A stretch of 64,000 bases of DNA from Flavobacterium stagni (GCF_004122105.1 NZ_SBKN01000003.1:290944-354943); one strand, 5' to 3'; positions 53,048-63,531 are shown, counted from the first letter of the stretch. Notes: generated by a model from the letters alone, not told the origin. Numbers and translations: made by a program.

Positions 53048-54352
53048 TTAAGGATTGGCTGCATTATTTTTTGGCACTCGGAATAATAAAATTACTCCCA
53101 TCACAAAAAACAATCCTAAAAATACAATGGCATTACGCATCGAACCTGTTATTTGATCGATTACACCATAAATGGTCATTCCGATTACTATTCCGACTTT
53201 CTCTGTAACATCGTAAAAACTAAAATACGAAGCCGTATCGTCTGTATCAGGTAAAAGCTTGGAATAGGTTGAACGCGCTAAAGACTGAATGCCTCCCATC
53301 ACTAAACCTACAAAACCTGCTGTCGCATAAAAATGTATCGGTAAAGTTATGAAATAGGCAAAGCAACACAAGACCGCCCAGAAACTACATAAGAAGATTA
53401 ATGTCTTAATGTTTCCATATTTTTCAGAAGCTCGAGATGTTAAAAACGCTCCTAAAATAGCCACTAATTGAATTAGCAAAATACTAATGATTAAACCCGT
53501 TGTTTTCTGTGATGGCGATTCCCATTGCACCTCCGTTGCGCCAAAGTAAGTAGCCACCAACATTACCGTTTGAACTGCCATAATGAAAACGAAATAACTA
53601 TTTAAGTAGCGTTTTAAAGGCAAGTTTTGTTGCATGTCTTTCCAAACCAATTTCAATTCATGAAATCCTTTAAAAATAAAATCCTTGGACAAAGGCACAT
53701 TGGTTCGGTTTCCTTTGGGTAAATAATAATAGGTGATATGACTAAATCCGATCCACCAAACACCCACCATCACAAAGGAATATTTCATCATTTCCATTTT
53801 CTGAGCATCGGGAACCAACATAACCATGGCCAAATTTACGATAAGTAAAAGTGTACTTCCGAAATAGCCCATAGAGAATCCGCGGGCACTTACACGGTCT
53901 TGCTGTTCTGGAAATGCAATATCTGGAAGATAGGAATTGTAAAAAACCAAACTGGACCAAAAACCAATCAATCCAAAAAAGTAAAAGGTATAACCTGTAG
54001 TCAAATTATCCATATCAAACCAGTACAAGCCGATACACGACAATCCACCCATGTAACAAAAGAAACGTAAAAATGATTTTTTGTTTCCTAAATAATCGGC
54101 AATTCCGGATAAAAACGGAGAACATATTGCCACCCAGATGAAAGCAAAAGCTGTTACAAAGGAAATCATTGCCGTTGCTTTTATTTCATAACCCAAAAAA
54201 TGAGCCGTTTCTCGATGGGCCGATTCAAAGAGTTGTTCGTAATATATCGGAAAAATGGCCGAAGCGATGACTAAACTGTAAACAGAATTCGCCCAATCGT
54301 AAAATGCCCATGCATTCAATAATTTGGGATGGCCTTTGGGTAGTTGTGACAT
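53048..54352 (-). CDS. Atg22/UMF1-type major-facilitator transporter
   Basis: The ATG at 54352 is preferred over a TTG four codons earlier. The 434-residue membrane protein has about 12 helices and the opening AWAFYDWANSVYSLVI typical of the UMF1/Atg22-like group, whose yeast relative exports amino acids from the vacuole. The bacterial substrate is unknown. It reads into the lipoprotein gene after 31 bases. Confidence 0.85.
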   Translation of the reverse strand: MSQLPKGHPKLLNAWAFYDWANSVYSLVIASAIFPIYYEQLFESAHRETAHFLGYEIKATAMISFVTAFAFIWVAICSPFLSGIADYLGNKKSFLRFFCYMGGLSCIGLYWFDMDNLTTGYTFYFFGLIGFWSSLVFYNSYLPDIAFPEQQDRVSARGFSMGYFGSTLLLIVNLAMVMLVPDAQKMEMMKYSFVMVGVWWIGFSHITYYYLPKGNRTNVPLSKDFIFKGFHELKLVWKDMQQNLPLKRYLNSYFVFIMAVQTVMLVATYFGATEVQWESPSQKTTGLIISILLIQLVAILGAFLTSRASEKYGNIKTLIFLCSFWAVLCCFAYFITLPIHFYATAGFVGLVMGGIQSLARSTYSKLLPDTDDTASYFSFYDVTEKVGIVIGMTIYGVIDQITGSMRNAIVFLGLFFVMGVILLFRVPKNNAANP

Positions 54353-54371
54353 AATAGTTATCAATTAAAAA

Positions 54372-54394
54372 AGTCACCTCAAAACTGAGATGAC
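54372..54394 (-). terminator. Terminator of the M48 peptidase gene
   Basis: GTCACCTC pairs with GAGATGAC (stem with a G-U pair only in minus-strand reading), followed by a U tract. This supports use on the minus strand, after the stop at 54418. Confidence 0.75.
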
Positions 54395-54417
54395 TCCAAA
54401 TATAAATGTTTTTTTCA

Positions 54418-55236
54418 TTATTTGAACGTTACGCCAAATTTCGCAGCTTCGGCTTTCACTTGCGGAATTAACTCACGAATTTGAGCAATACGAGTGGCAT
54501 CGGATGGATGGGTGCTTAAAAATTCTGGAGGAGCTTGTCCGTTTGAATTGGCAGCCATGCGCTCCCAAAATGTAATAGCTTGTTCGGGATTATACCCTGC
54601 AATTGCCATTAACAACAACCCAATTTTGTCGGCTTCGCTTTCGTGTTTCCGACTGAAAGGCATCATCCCTCCAAGTTCAGTTGTGACACCATACGCCGTC
54701 ATTGCCATTTGTTGGACTTCGGTTGATTTACCGCCAACCGCGACTCCAACACCGGCTGCTCCCAATTGTTGGATTAAACCCGCACTCATTCGTTGTTGAC
54801 CATGGTTACAAAGCGCATGAGATACTTCATGACCTAACACCGTAGCTAAACCTGCATCATCTTTGGTAATTGGAAGAATTCCAGAATAGACTACAATTTT
54901 ACCTCCCGGCATACACCACGCATTGACTTCTTTACTTTCCACCAATTTGTATTCCCATTGATAGTCTTTTAAATACGTCGTATAGCCATTCGCGTTTAAC
55001 CAACGCTCGGCAGCTACTTTTATTTTAGTCCCCACACTTTCGACTTTTTTAGCATCATTGGTGTTGGCGATCACTTTATTCTCAAATAAAAATTGATTGT
55101 ACTGTTGAAAAGCTGAAGGCAAAATTTCGCTATTGGACACTAAAGCCAAGGTACTTTTTCCTGTAAACGGATTGGTGGCACAAGAAGCCACAAAGGCCAA
55201 GCCTACTAGTCCGGCAACATATTTTTTATAATGCAT
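54418..55236 (-). CDS. M48-family metallopeptidase, lipoprotein
   Basis: A 272-residue exported protease: lipoprotein signal (AFVASC, Cys19), zinc motif HEVSH (136-140) and the downstream HESEAD (198-203) that supplies the third ligand. It resembles the periplasmic/outer-membrane M48 group (LoiP/YcaL/BepA-like) that clears misfolded outer-membrane proteins. It starts 31 bases after the GH31 gene's end, so co-transcription with the glycan cluster upstream is possible though functionally unrelated. Confidence 0.92.
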   Translation of the reverse strand: MHYKKYVAGLVGLAFVASCATNPFTGKSTLALVSNSEILPSAFQQYNQFLFENKVIANTNDAKKVESVGTKIKVAAERWLNANGYTTYLKDYQWEYKLVESKEVNAWCMPGGKIVVYSGILPITKDDAGLATVLGHEVSHALCNHGQQRMSAGLIQQLGAAGVGVAVGGKSTEVQQMAMTAYGVTTELGGMMPFSRKHESEADKIGLLLMAIAGYNPEQAITFWERMAANSNGQAPPEFLSTHPSDATRIAQIRELIPQVKAEAAKFGVTFK

Positions 55237-55267
55237 AAAGTCAAATTTTATTTACAAAATTACAAAA

Positions 55268-57667
55268 CTATACGCCGATAATGTGCAATTCTGAAAAATC
55301 CTTATCGATCACAATACCTTCTGTAATATTGATTTCGTTTTTGTCAAAAAGAATTTTCTCATTATCAATTTCAATTCCTTTCACTTCAAACGGTAATCCG
55401 ATGACTTTTATTTTTATCATTGAATAATTAGCTTCAAAAGATCCCTCTTTGTGTTGCGTGATAAATAATTCTTTTTCTTTTCCGTTTAAGGTAAACGTTT
55501 TGTAACTGTAACGCCCTTTGGAATAATCATAACCGTCTTGCGCATCTTCATAAACAAATGATTTTTCTTTGCCCAATTTGAAATATACTTCCAAGCTCAA
55601 TTCAGGATGTTCAATTTGTCCTACATACTGTTGCACCGGATATTTAGGGATAATGGTTCCTTCTTTGACAAATAAAGGAATCTGATCAAAATCGGTCGCC
55701 ACCCACAATTCACGTTTTCCTTTTACCAATTCATTCGTCCAGTAGTTGTACCAATTGCCTTGTGGTAAGTACATACGACGCCCCTGTGCATTGGGTTCTA
55801 AAATGGGACAAACCAAAATTTGATTACCAAAAATAAATTCATCCGTACGGTAATGGGTTTGTGGATCTTCTTGATCAAAATACACCAACGGTTTTAACAT
55901 CGGTACACCATCGTTGATGTACTGCCAAAACATGGTATATAAATAGGGTAATAATTGGTAGCGAAGTTCGACAAACTTACGCGTAATATCAATTACTTCT
56001 TCCCCAAAACTCCACGGTTCTTGATCGCCATGATGTCCGGAGGAATGCGTACGACAAAACGGATGGAAAACACCCAATTGAATCCAACGCGCATACAATT
56101 CGGCACTCGGTTGTTCTGCAAATCCGCCAATATCACTTCCTGTAAAGCCCATGCCCGAGATGGACATACGTTGCATTTGAACGTTGGCAATCCACAAATG
56201 TTCCCAGGTCGCCACATTGTCACCGGTCCATGAAGACGTATACCGTTGTGCTCCCGAATAGGCCGAACGCGTAATTACAAACGGACGCTTTGGAAAGGCA
56301 AAACGTTTTACGCCATGATAAGTAGCTCGTGCCATTTGGGTACCATAAACATTGTGCGCTTTACGGTGGCTGCAATTGTTGCCATCGTAGTTGTGGCGTA
56401 CATCCAATGGGAACGTTTTGGTCGGCACCTCCATCACTGCAGGTTCGTTCATATCGTTCCAAACGCCCTTCACCCCTATTTCAGCTATCATTTCTTTAAA
56501 TAGGCTGGCCCACCATTCGCGGACTTCTGGATTGGTATAGTCAGGGAAATTACATTCTCCCGGCCAAACTTTTCCTTTCATATACGGACCATCGGCACGT
56601 TTGCAGAAATAATCTTTTTCTAAAGCTTCTTTATAAACAGAATAATCATTATCGATTTTTATTCCGGGGTCGATAATTACCACAGTTTTGAAACCGTCTT
56701 TGGCCAATTCCTGCACCATTCTTTTGGGCTCTGGAAAATATTCCTTACTCCATGTAAAGCAACGGAACCCTTCCATATAATCGATGTCCAAGTAAATAGC
56801 ATCACACGGAATTTGGAGTTCGCGAAACTTGGACGTTATTTCTTTCACCTTACTTTCGGGATAATAACTCCATTTGCATTGGTGGTAGCCCAACGTCCAA
56901 AGTGGCGGTAATTCGGGTTTCCCGGTCAAATGGGTATAGGTAGTGACCACATCACTCATTTTTGGACCGTAGATAAAATAATAATTCATTTCACCACCGT
57001 CTGCCCAAAAACTGGTTACGCCTTTGCGTTCGTGACTGAAATCAAAAAAGGAACGGAAGGTATTGTCAAAGAAAACCCCATAGGCTTTGTTCTCGCGCAA
57101 ACCAATATAAAATGGCACAACTTTGTACAACGGTTCCTGATCTTTATGAAAGGCATACTGATCGGTTGCCCAGTTTTCCAATCGTTTGCCTTTTAAATTT
57201 AAATGGGTCGGTTTGTCACCAAGTCCGTAGAAACTTTCTCCTTCCGGTGACATTTTACTCATCTTCACAATGTTGCCTCCAAACTCATAGCATTCTTCCC
57301 AATGGAAGCCCAATTCGTCTTCTAAAATGGGCGAACCGTCCAGTTCATATATGCCCACACGCGCACTTTGTTTTTGCACGATGACATAGACTTTACTGGT
57401 TTGAATTTTAAAATGATCGTCGGCTTCAGTGACTTCGAGCACATTGTAACCGTGCGACTGACGTTTGTCTATGGCATAGGAAAAATCATTGCTGAAATAG
57501 CCTTTTGCCGTAAATCGAAAGCGAATCATACTGTCACGGAGCACCGTAACGCGCATGATCACATTGTTATCGGTGTAAAAATCGATGGAATCAACTTCTT
57601 TGGTAAAGGAGGTTATGGTGGCGGGAAATAAGTCGCCTTTGTATTCGAGTTCGGTATTTATAATCAT
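55268..57667 (-). CDS. Glycoside hydrolase family 31 alpha-glucosidase
   Basis: A 799-residue GH31 enzyme with an N-terminal beta-sandwich (about 1-230), a TIM barrel holding the nucleophile Asp in GVWNDMNEP (about 405) and a C-terminal beta domain. No signal peptide is seen, so it is probably cytoplasmic and acts on maltose or maltodextrin rather than secreted starch. Promoter TAAATTTG on the minus strand (57690-57697). It is the last gene of the glycan cluster. Confidence 0.92.
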   Translation of the reverse strand: MIINTELEYKGDLFPATITSFTKEVDSIDFYTDNNVIMRVTVLRDSMIRFRFTAKGYFSNDFSYAIDKRQSHGYNVLEVTEADDHFKIQTSKVYVIVQKQSARVGIYELDGSPILEDELGFHWEECYEFGGNIVKMSKMSPEGESFYGLGDKPTHLNLKGKRLENWATDQYAFHKDQEPLYKVVPFYIGLRENKAYGVFFDNTFRSFFDFSHERKGVTSFWADGGEMNYYFIYGPKMSDVVTTYTHLTGKPELPPLWTLGYHQCKWSYYPESKVKEITSKFRELQIPCDAIYLDIDYMEGFRCFTWSKEYFPEPKRMVQELAKDGFKTVVIIDPGIKIDNDYSVYKEALEKDYFCKRADGPYMKGKVWPGECNFPDYTNPEVREWWASLFKEMIAEIGVKGVWNDMNEPAVMEVPTKTFPLDVRHNYDGNNCSHRKAHNVYGTQMARATYHGVKRFAFPKRPFVITRSAYSGAQRYTSSWTGDNVATWEHLWIANVQMQRMSISGMGFTGSDIGGFAEQPSAELYARWIQLGVFHPFCRTHSSGHHGDQEPWSFGEEVIDITRKFVELRYQLLPYLYTMFWQYINDGVPMLKPLVYFDQEDPQTHYRTDEFIFGNQILVCPILEPNAQGRRMYLPQGNWYNYWTNELVKGKRELWVATDFDQIPLFVKEGTIIPKYPVQQYVGQIEHPELSLEVYFKLGKEKSFVYEDAQDGYDYSKGRYSYKTFTLNGKEKELFITQHKEGSFEANYSMIKIKVIGLPFEVKGIEIDNEKILFDKNEINITEGIVIDKDFSELHIIGV

Positions 57668-57837
57668 ACGTTTCCTATTGTGAATGTGCCAAATTTACAA
57701 AGTTGAAATTGATAATTTAACACGCTCATTCCCTTATTTTTAACTACAACGTTTGCGATTGCCCATAGTTTTTAATTTATTTTAAAAAAAAGGAGAAATC
57801 TTAAAAAATCTTGGTTATTCATGAGTTGCAATAAAAA

Positions 57838-57857
57838 AGTCCGGCGTGAACCGGACT
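57838..57857 (-). terminator. Terminator of glgB
   Basis: AGTCCGG pairs with CCGGACT, loop CGTGAA; an A run at 57833-57838 gives a U tract in minus-strand reading. It separates glgB from the GH31 gene. Confidence 0.88.
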
Positions 57858-57862
57858 CTCTT

Positions 57863-59767
57863 TTACATTTTAAAAACGACCATTCCTAAAGGTGGTAATT
57901 GGATTTCAGCAGAAAATTCGCGTCCGTTCCAAGGCAGCTTTTCCACTTTAATGGCAGATGCATTAGTCACACCACTTCCTCCATATTCTGGTTTATCGGA
58001 ATTAAAAATTTCGGTTAATTTTCCTGATTTGGGAATGCCAATACGGTAATTCTCATGAACCACTGGTGTCATATTGCAAACCACAATTAATTGTTCTTTC
58101 TCTTTGTTTCCTTTGCGAATGTAAGCCAACACCGAATTTTCATTATCCGAATAATTGATCCATTCAAAACCTTCGGCAGAGAATTGTTTTTCATACATCG
58201 CAGGATAATTGCGGTACAAAGCATTTAAATCGGTAATGCATTGTTTGATGCCTTTGTGGTAATCGTATTGCAACAAATGCCATTCTAAACTGCTTTCAAA
58301 ATTCCATTCTTCACTTTGGCCAAATTCGCCTCCCATAAACAACAATTTTGTTCCGGGATGGGTAAACATATAGCCATACAATAAACGTAAGTTGGCAAAA
58401 CGTTGCCATTCGTCACCGGTCATCCGACCCAAAATCGAGTGCTTACCATAGACGACTTCGTCATGGGATAAAGGCAACATGAAGTTTTCGGTGAAAGCAT
58501 AAGTCATGGAAAATGTGATGTCGTTTTGGTGGTATTTGCGGTACACGGGCTCTTTTTTGAAGTATTGCAACGTATCGTGCATCCAACCCATCATCCATTT
58601 CATGCCAAAACCGAGTCCGCCCAAAAACGTTGGACGGGAAACCATGGGGAAACTGGTACTTTCTTCAGCGATGGTTTGCACATCGGGGAACATGCTGTAC
58701 ACGGCTTCGTTAAAATCTTTTAAGAAACTGATGGTTTCTAAATTTTCTCTACCTCCATAAATGTTGGGCTCCCACTCCCCGTCTTTGCGGGAATAATCGA
58801 GGTACAACATCGAAGCAACGGCATCCACCCGAAGTCCGTCGGCGTGATAATGCTGCAACCAGAAAATGGCGTTGCTTATTAAGAACGAACGCACTTCATT
58901 ACGACCGTAGTTAAAAATCAAACTTTTCCAATCGGGATGATAGCCTTTTCGGATATCGGGATGTTCGTATAGATGGGATCCGTCAAAAAATCCGAGGCCG
59001 TGGGCATCACTCGGAAAATGCGAGGGAACCCAATCGAGAATTACTCCGATTCCTGCTTGGTGCAATTTGTCCACCAAAAGCATAAAATCTTGCGGCTTGC
59101 CGAAACGCGAAGTGGGTGCAAAATACCCGACCAATTGGTACCCCCAAGAAGGATCAAACGGATATTCCATAATAGGCATGAATTCGACATGCGTAAATCC
59201 GGTTTCTTTAACATAGTTCACCAATTCCTCGGCGAGTTCGATATAGGTGAGCGAACGGTTTTGTTCGAGGTTGCGTTTCCAAGAACCCAAATGCACTTCA
59301 TATACTGACATGGGTTTGTCTAAGGCATTGTGGGCGGCGCGTTTCTTCATCCACGTGGTATCTTTCCACTTATAATCCAAGTCCCAAACGACAGAAGCCG
59401 TGTGCGGAGGTGTTTCACAATACAAGGCAAAAGGATCTGCTTTTTCGGTGATTACATCGCCGTGGCTGGATTGAATTTTGAATTTGTATTTGGTGCCTTT
59501 GTCGATCCCGGGAATAAATCCTTCCCAGATACCGGAACTGTCCCAACGGACTTGTAGCGGATGTTGGCCTTCCACCCAAAAGTTGAAGTCGCCTATCACA
59601 GAAACATGTTTGGCCGATGGCGCCCATACGGCAAAGTAGCATCCTTGTTCGCCATTGACTTCAAGCAAATGTGCGCCTAATTTTTCGTATAATTTAAAAT
59701 GTTTACCGGCTTTAAATAAGTCGATATCAAAATCGGTGAACAAGGAATAGTGTTGTACTGGATTCAT
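57863..59767 (-). CDS. glgB: 1,4-alpha-glucan branching enzyme
   Basis: A 634-residue GH13 enzyme of usual length: N-terminal CBM48-type domain (about 15-120; YFAVWAPSAKHVSVIGDFN), catalytic barrel with nucleophile Asp in GLRVDAVASML (about 313) and acid Glu in AEEST (about 368), and a C-terminal beta domain. It makes alpha-1,6 branches in glucan. In this cluster it would branch the polymer made by GlgE. Confidence 0.95.
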   Translation of the reverse strand: MNPVQHYSLFTDFDIDLFKAGKHFKLYEKLGAHLLEVNGEQGCYFAVWAPSAKHVSVIGDFNFWVEGQHPLQVRWDSSGIWEGFIPGIDKGTKYKFKIQSSHGDVITEKADPFALYCETPPHTASVVWDLDYKWKDTTWMKKRAAHNALDKPMSVYEVHLGSWKRNLEQNRSLTYIELAEELVNYVKETGFTHVEFMPIMEYPFDPSWGYQLVGYFAPTSRFGKPQDFMLLVDKLHQAGIGVILDWVPSHFPSDAHGLGFFDGSHLYEHPDIRKGYHPDWKSLIFNYGRNEVRSFLISNAIFWLQHYHADGLRVDAVASMLYLDYSRKDGEWEPNIYGGRENLETISFLKDFNEAVYSMFPDVQTIAEESTSFPMVSRPTFLGGLGFGMKWMMGWMHDTLQYFKKEPVYRKYHQNDITFSMTYAFTENFMLPLSHDEVVYGKHSILGRMTGDEWQRFANLRLLYGYMFTHPGTKLLFMGGEFGQSEEWNFESSLEWHLLQYDYHKGIKQCITDLNALYRNYPAMYEKQFSAEGFEWINYSDNENSVLAYIRKGNKEKEQLIVVCNMTPVVHENYRIGIPKSGKLTEIFNSDKPEYGGSGVTNASAIKVEKLPWNGREFSAEIQLPPLGMVVFKM

Positions 59768-59833
59768 TTTATGTGGCTCAGCGGTGTTTATCCACTGATT
59801 TTTTCGTGTTTTGAACTACTTAACGTTATTTTC

Positions 59834-59896
59834 TAGCCCGGATAGTAGCGGCATCCTCACGGAGTTTACGGAGTGAGATACAGCGGATAGCCGGTG
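59834..59896 (+). repeat. Bacteroidota intergenic repeat (AGCGGCATCC...AGCGGATAGCC)
   Basis: AGCCCGGATAGTAGCGGCAT begins and ACAGCGGATAGCCGG ends the element, with a small inner hairpin CTCAC/GTGAG. Elements of this form are frequent between genes in Flavobacteriaceae (from memory). A diverged copy on the other strand lies at 63746-63812. It occupies the gap between maltokinase and glgB. Confidence 0.55.
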
Positions 59897-59927
59897 GGTT
59901 GTGAATTGAAAACTAGGGTTGTTGCTC

Positions 59928-61550
59928 CTAATAATTCATAATACTTTGAATACCGCGCAGGGGAATGACGGCCCAACGGGGACGCGAATTGAGTTCGTAG
60001 CCCAACTCGTACACCGCTTTTTCCAAAAGGCAATATTTCAACAGAAATTCGATTTCTTGGCTGTATCCAATGTTCAAGTTGCCGGCCTGTACTTTCTCGA
60101 TATAGGTATCCATAAAGGCGCCAACGAGGTAGCGGAACAAGAGTTCGGCTGCATCAAACAATTCGTCTTGGTCTTGCGGATATTTCTCGCGATTATTGAA
60201 AATTGTGGCATAAATGGCGTAATGAAACGAGCGAAACATTCCGGCTACATCTTTTAACGGCGGTTGTTTTACCTTACGATCACGGATGGTACTCTCAGGT
60301 TCGCCTTCAAAATCCAATAGATAAAAATCGTCGCCGTTTACGAGCACTTGTCCGAGGTGATAATCCCCGTGGATGCGAATTCGTTCTGACTTCATTTTGG
60401 TCCAATCGAAATCCACGAAGTGCTTACGAATGAGTTTTTTATGTTCGAGAAATTGATGTGCTAGTTCGAGTGCGAGTCCGTCCAATTTATGCAGACTGTT
60501 TTCAATGATATTCAATCGATTTTGGAATTGATACAACAACCTATTTTTCAACCACACGGAATAATCACCGTTGTAGCGTGTGGGCGTAAAAGCGGTATCT
60601 TGACTGTCCCCTCCGAGTGCCACATGCATTTCTGCGGTGCGCAACGCCAGGGTTTGAATACGAAGGAAAAGACTGAGTCCGACCCAATCAATAATCTCAG
60701 GCGGAATTTCATGTATCTTCACTCGCTTGAACAACGGAATATGGGGCAATTTGGCTACTTTGATTTTCTTGCGGGTCAACGTATCAAATACCGTATCCAA
60801 ATGATCGAGCATGAATCGCCATGCATCCCCTTGATTGGGCACGAGTTCTTGCATGAGTCCGAGCGTGATATTCCCTTCAGGTAGCGCTAAATTTATACTT
60901 CCGGTATAAGCGGGTGTGTTTTTAAACTCCATGCGTTCGGTGAGGAACCGACTGATTTCATAATCGGGATTGGTGCTCACATAGATACGACGGAAAATTT
61001 TGAGCACGAAACTATCGTTGTAAATAATCGAGGTGTTACTTTGCTCGACGCCCATGAATTTTGAGGACTTATAGGTATTTTCGCCCAAATGCATCCCTTT
61101 ATGGAAAACCAGTTTGAATTCTTTATTGATCGTATTCTGAGCAATGTTTTCAAACAAGAGTTTACGAAAGTCTTCTTGGTGTAGCGCATCGACCAAATAC
61201 CCATCGATGTGGGCAAATTTGGCGGGCGAAATTATGGTACTTGTATCCAATTCCTCCGAGGTCATAAAGGCAATCGGCATAAAGTAATGTTGGTAGAAGG
61301 CCTCTTTAAAGTTTACTTCCAATAATACGCCGTAATACGTGTTCTTCTTGGAAGTTATCTTAAAATGGTCAATGACTTCAATATACTTTAACGTACTTGC
61401 TTTTCCGCCGTACCAACGTTTGTTGATGATATAATTTTCCAAAATATCAGAAGAAAATATTTTGATAAATTCATCATCTGTGAAGGCATTTTTCCATTCA
61501 CTTTTGAATTTAAAAGGCGTTGCAAATGTTTCCTGATTATCTAAATTCAT
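59928..61550 (-). CDS. Maltokinase (Mak/Pep2-like)
   Basis: Start chosen at 61550 (MNLDNQETF); a longer frame to 61628 would overlap glgE. The 540-residue protein has an aminoglycoside-phosphotransferase fold with IHGDYHLGQ (about 392-400) and LLDFEGEP (about 411-418) as catalytic and metal-binding loops. It phosphorylates maltose to maltose 1-phosphate, the donor used by GlgE. In many bacteria it is fused to trehalose synthase; here it is free-standing, 17 bases after glgE, in one operon with it. Confidence 0.88.
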   Translation of the reverse strand: MNLDNQETFATPFKFKSEWKNAFTDDEFIKIFSSDILENYIINKRWYGGKASTLKYIEVIDHFKITSKKNTYYGVLLEVNFKEAFYQHYFMPIAFMTSEELDTSTIISPAKFAHIDGYLVDALHQEDFRKLLFENIAQNTINKEFKLVFHKGMHLGENTYKSSKFMGVEQSNTSIIYNDSFVLKIFRRIYVSTNPDYEISRFLTERMEFKNTPAYTGSINLALPEGNITLGLMQELVPNQGDAWRFMLDHLDTVFDTLTRKKIKVAKLPHIPLFKRVKIHEIPPEIIDWVGLSLFLRIQTLALRTAEMHVALGGDSQDTAFTPTRYNGDYSVWLKNRLLYQFQNRLNIIENSLHKLDGLALELAHQFLEHKKLIRKHFVDFDWTKMKSERIRIHGDYHLGQVLVNGDDFYLLDFEGEPESTIRDRKVKQPPLKDVAGMFRSFHYAIYATIFNNREKYPQDQDELFDAAELLFRYLVGAFMDTYIEKVQAGNLNIGYSQEIEFLLKYCLLEKAVYELGYELNSRPRWAVIPLRGIQSIMNY

Positions 61551-61567
61551 GACCTTTCGGATTAGGT

Positions 61568-63508
61568 TTATTTGATTATTTTGAACAAATGGAAGGGCAA
61601 TGTGGGATGTAATTCGACAAAATTCCATTCTTTATCCCAATGGTAGCTGTTTCCGGTAATTAAATCGACAACGGTACAATTTTGTCCGTTTTGAATTCCG
61701 AGGGAAGCCAAAGGCAATTTCACCCAGGCTTGTTTGGTATAATAGGCATCCAAACTGGCTACCATTAAAGTTTCATTGGATTTATCGTCGTCAAATTTGT
61801 AATAAGCGATGACTTGTTCGTTATCGGTATCACAAAATTCGATATTGTTGGTTTGTTGCAAAGAAGCGTTTTGTTTGCGCACTTCGTTGATTTTGCTAAT
61901 CAACATGGTGATTTTATTTTCATGGTTCCAATCCCAATCGCGTGTTTGGTACTTTTCACTATCATAATATTCCTCTTTACCAGGAATTGCGTCCGAAACC
62001 ATAAATTCGAAAACGGGACCGTAAATCCCAACCGACGAACTCAAGGTTGCGGCTAAAAAGTATTTCTGTAAATGTGTACTTTCGTTAGCGCCTTGTAATG
62101 GAAACGGATTGATATCGGGCGTGTTGGGCCAAAAATTAGGTCGGAAAAACTCCCGCTGATTGGTACGCGTTAACTCGGTCAAATACTCTTGTAACTCCGC
62201 TTTGGTATTGCGCCACGTATAATAGGTGTAGGATTGGGTAAAACCTTGCTTGGCCAATTCGTGCATAATTTTTGGGCGAGTAAAAGCCTCGGATAAAAAC
62301 AACACATCGGGATGTTTCTTTTTCACTTCATGAATCAACCAACCCCAGAAATAAAAAGGCTTGGTATGCGGATTATCCACCCGGAAAACACGAATACCGC
62401 ACTCCTCTACCCAATAGAGCGCACAACTTAGAAGTTCGTTCCACAAATTTTTCCAATCGGGTGTTTCAAAGTAAATGGGTAAAATATCTTGGTATTTTTT
62501 GGGCGGATTTTCAGCGTACTGCACGGTTCCATCCGGACGCCATTTAAACCATTGCGGATGTTCCTTTACCCACGGATGGTCGGGTGCGGCTTGTAATGCA
62601 AAGTCCATCGCGATCTCGATTCCCAAATCTTTGGCGGTATTCACCAAGGATTTAAAATCATCCAGCGTTCCAAGTTCAGGGTGTAATGCCTTATGGCCGC
62701 CATGATGTGAACCAATTCCCCAGGGCGAACCCACATCACCAGGTGCAGCGTCAGTCGCGTTATTTTTCCCTTTACGGTTGACTTCTCCAATGGGGTGCAC
62801 AGGAGGAAAATAGAGTGTATCGAATCCCATTTTAGCGACCCGAGGTAATAACGCTTCACAGTCTTTAAACGTCCCGTGTTTTCCAGGAATTGAAGAAGCA
62901 GAGCGCGGGAAAAATTCGTACCACGTACTAAATAACGCTTTTTGTCGATCGACATAGGCTTTAAATTCTTGCGTTTGGTTGGCTAAGAATTTGGTGGGAT
63001 ATTTTTTAAAAAGGGCTTGCAAATCAGATGAAACAGCAGCCTCAATGGCTTGAGTATACGCATTATCGTCAGCAAACCAAGTGGCAACTTGATTCAAATA
63101 TTTTTTTTCGGAAGCTGAAACAGTATCCAGTAATGGTTTGATGTATTCAATACCTTCCAGTAATTCCGATTTTACGTGTTGATTATCTTTGATCTTTTTG
63201 GTTATTCCGTATTGCCAATTAAGGGCATAGTCTACCCAAGCTTCAACAAAATAACTATAAAATCCTTGCTTTTCAACAGTAAAATCACCTACAAAGCTGT
63301 CATTAGGAACTGAGGTTAATCGAACTTCCGTCCATTTTTTTTCTTTCTCGTGTTTGAAATGTACGGCAGCTTCAAGCACATCATGTCCATCGGCAAGCAC
63401 ATCGGCTGTTATTTGTATTTTTTGACCTGTAATTCGTTTGATTGGAAAAGTTCCGTTATCGACTTGAGGCGTAACATTTTCAATGATTACGCGTTTTTGA
63501 TTGAACAT
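61568..63508 (-). CDS. glgE: GlgE maltosyltransferase (alpha-1,4-glucan:maltose-1-phosphate)
   Basis: A 646-residue GH13 subfamily 3 enzyme. The N-terminal domain (about 1-110) is followed by a barrel with the nucleophile Asp in RVDNPHTKPF (about 377) and the acid Glu in FLSEAFTRP, both specific GlgE signatures, and a C-terminal beta domain. It extends alpha-1,4-glucan by maltosyl units from maltose 1-phosphate. It is first in the operon glgE-maltokinase-glgB. Promoter on the minus strand: TTTG (63558-63561), 18 bases, TAAATTTA (63532-63539). Confidence 0.93.
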   Translation of the reverse strand: MFNQKRVIIENVTPQVDNGTFPIKRITGQKIQITADVLADGHDVLEAAVHFKHEKEKKWTEVRLTSVPNDSFVGDFTVEKQGFYSYFVEAWVDYALNWQYGITKKIKDNQHVKSELLEGIEYIKPLLDTVSASEKKYLNQVATWFADDNAYTQAIEAAVSSDLQALFKKYPTKFLANQTQEFKAYVDRQKALFSTWYEFFPRSASSIPGKHGTFKDCEALLPRVAKMGFDTLYFPPVHPIGEVNRKGKNNATDAAPGDVGSPWGIGSHHGGHKALHPELGTLDDFKSLVNTAKDLGIEIAMDFALQAAPDHPWVKEHPQWFKWRPDGTVQYAENPPKKYQDILPIYFETPDWKNLWNELLSCALYWVEECGIRVFRVDNPHTKPFYFWGWLIHEVKKKHPDVLFLSEAFTRPKIMHELAKQGFTQSYTYYTWRNTKAELQEYLTELTRTNQREFFRPNFWPNTPDINPFPLQGANESTHLQKYFLAATLSSSVGIYGPVFEFMVSDAIPGKEEYYDSEKYQTRDWDWNHENKITMLISKINEVRKQNASLQQTNNIEFCDTDNEQVIAYYKFDDDKSNETLMVASLDAYYTKQAWVKLPLASLGIQNGQNCTVVDLITGNSYHWDKEWNFVELHPTLPFHLFKIIK

Positions 63509-63531
63509 GTTTTAACATTTTATAGACCTCT

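Noticed and set aside
57668..57837. tRNA or small RNA in the glgB-GH31 gap
   Set aside because: No cloverleaf or conserved RNA motif was found; only a promoter and a terminator are visible.
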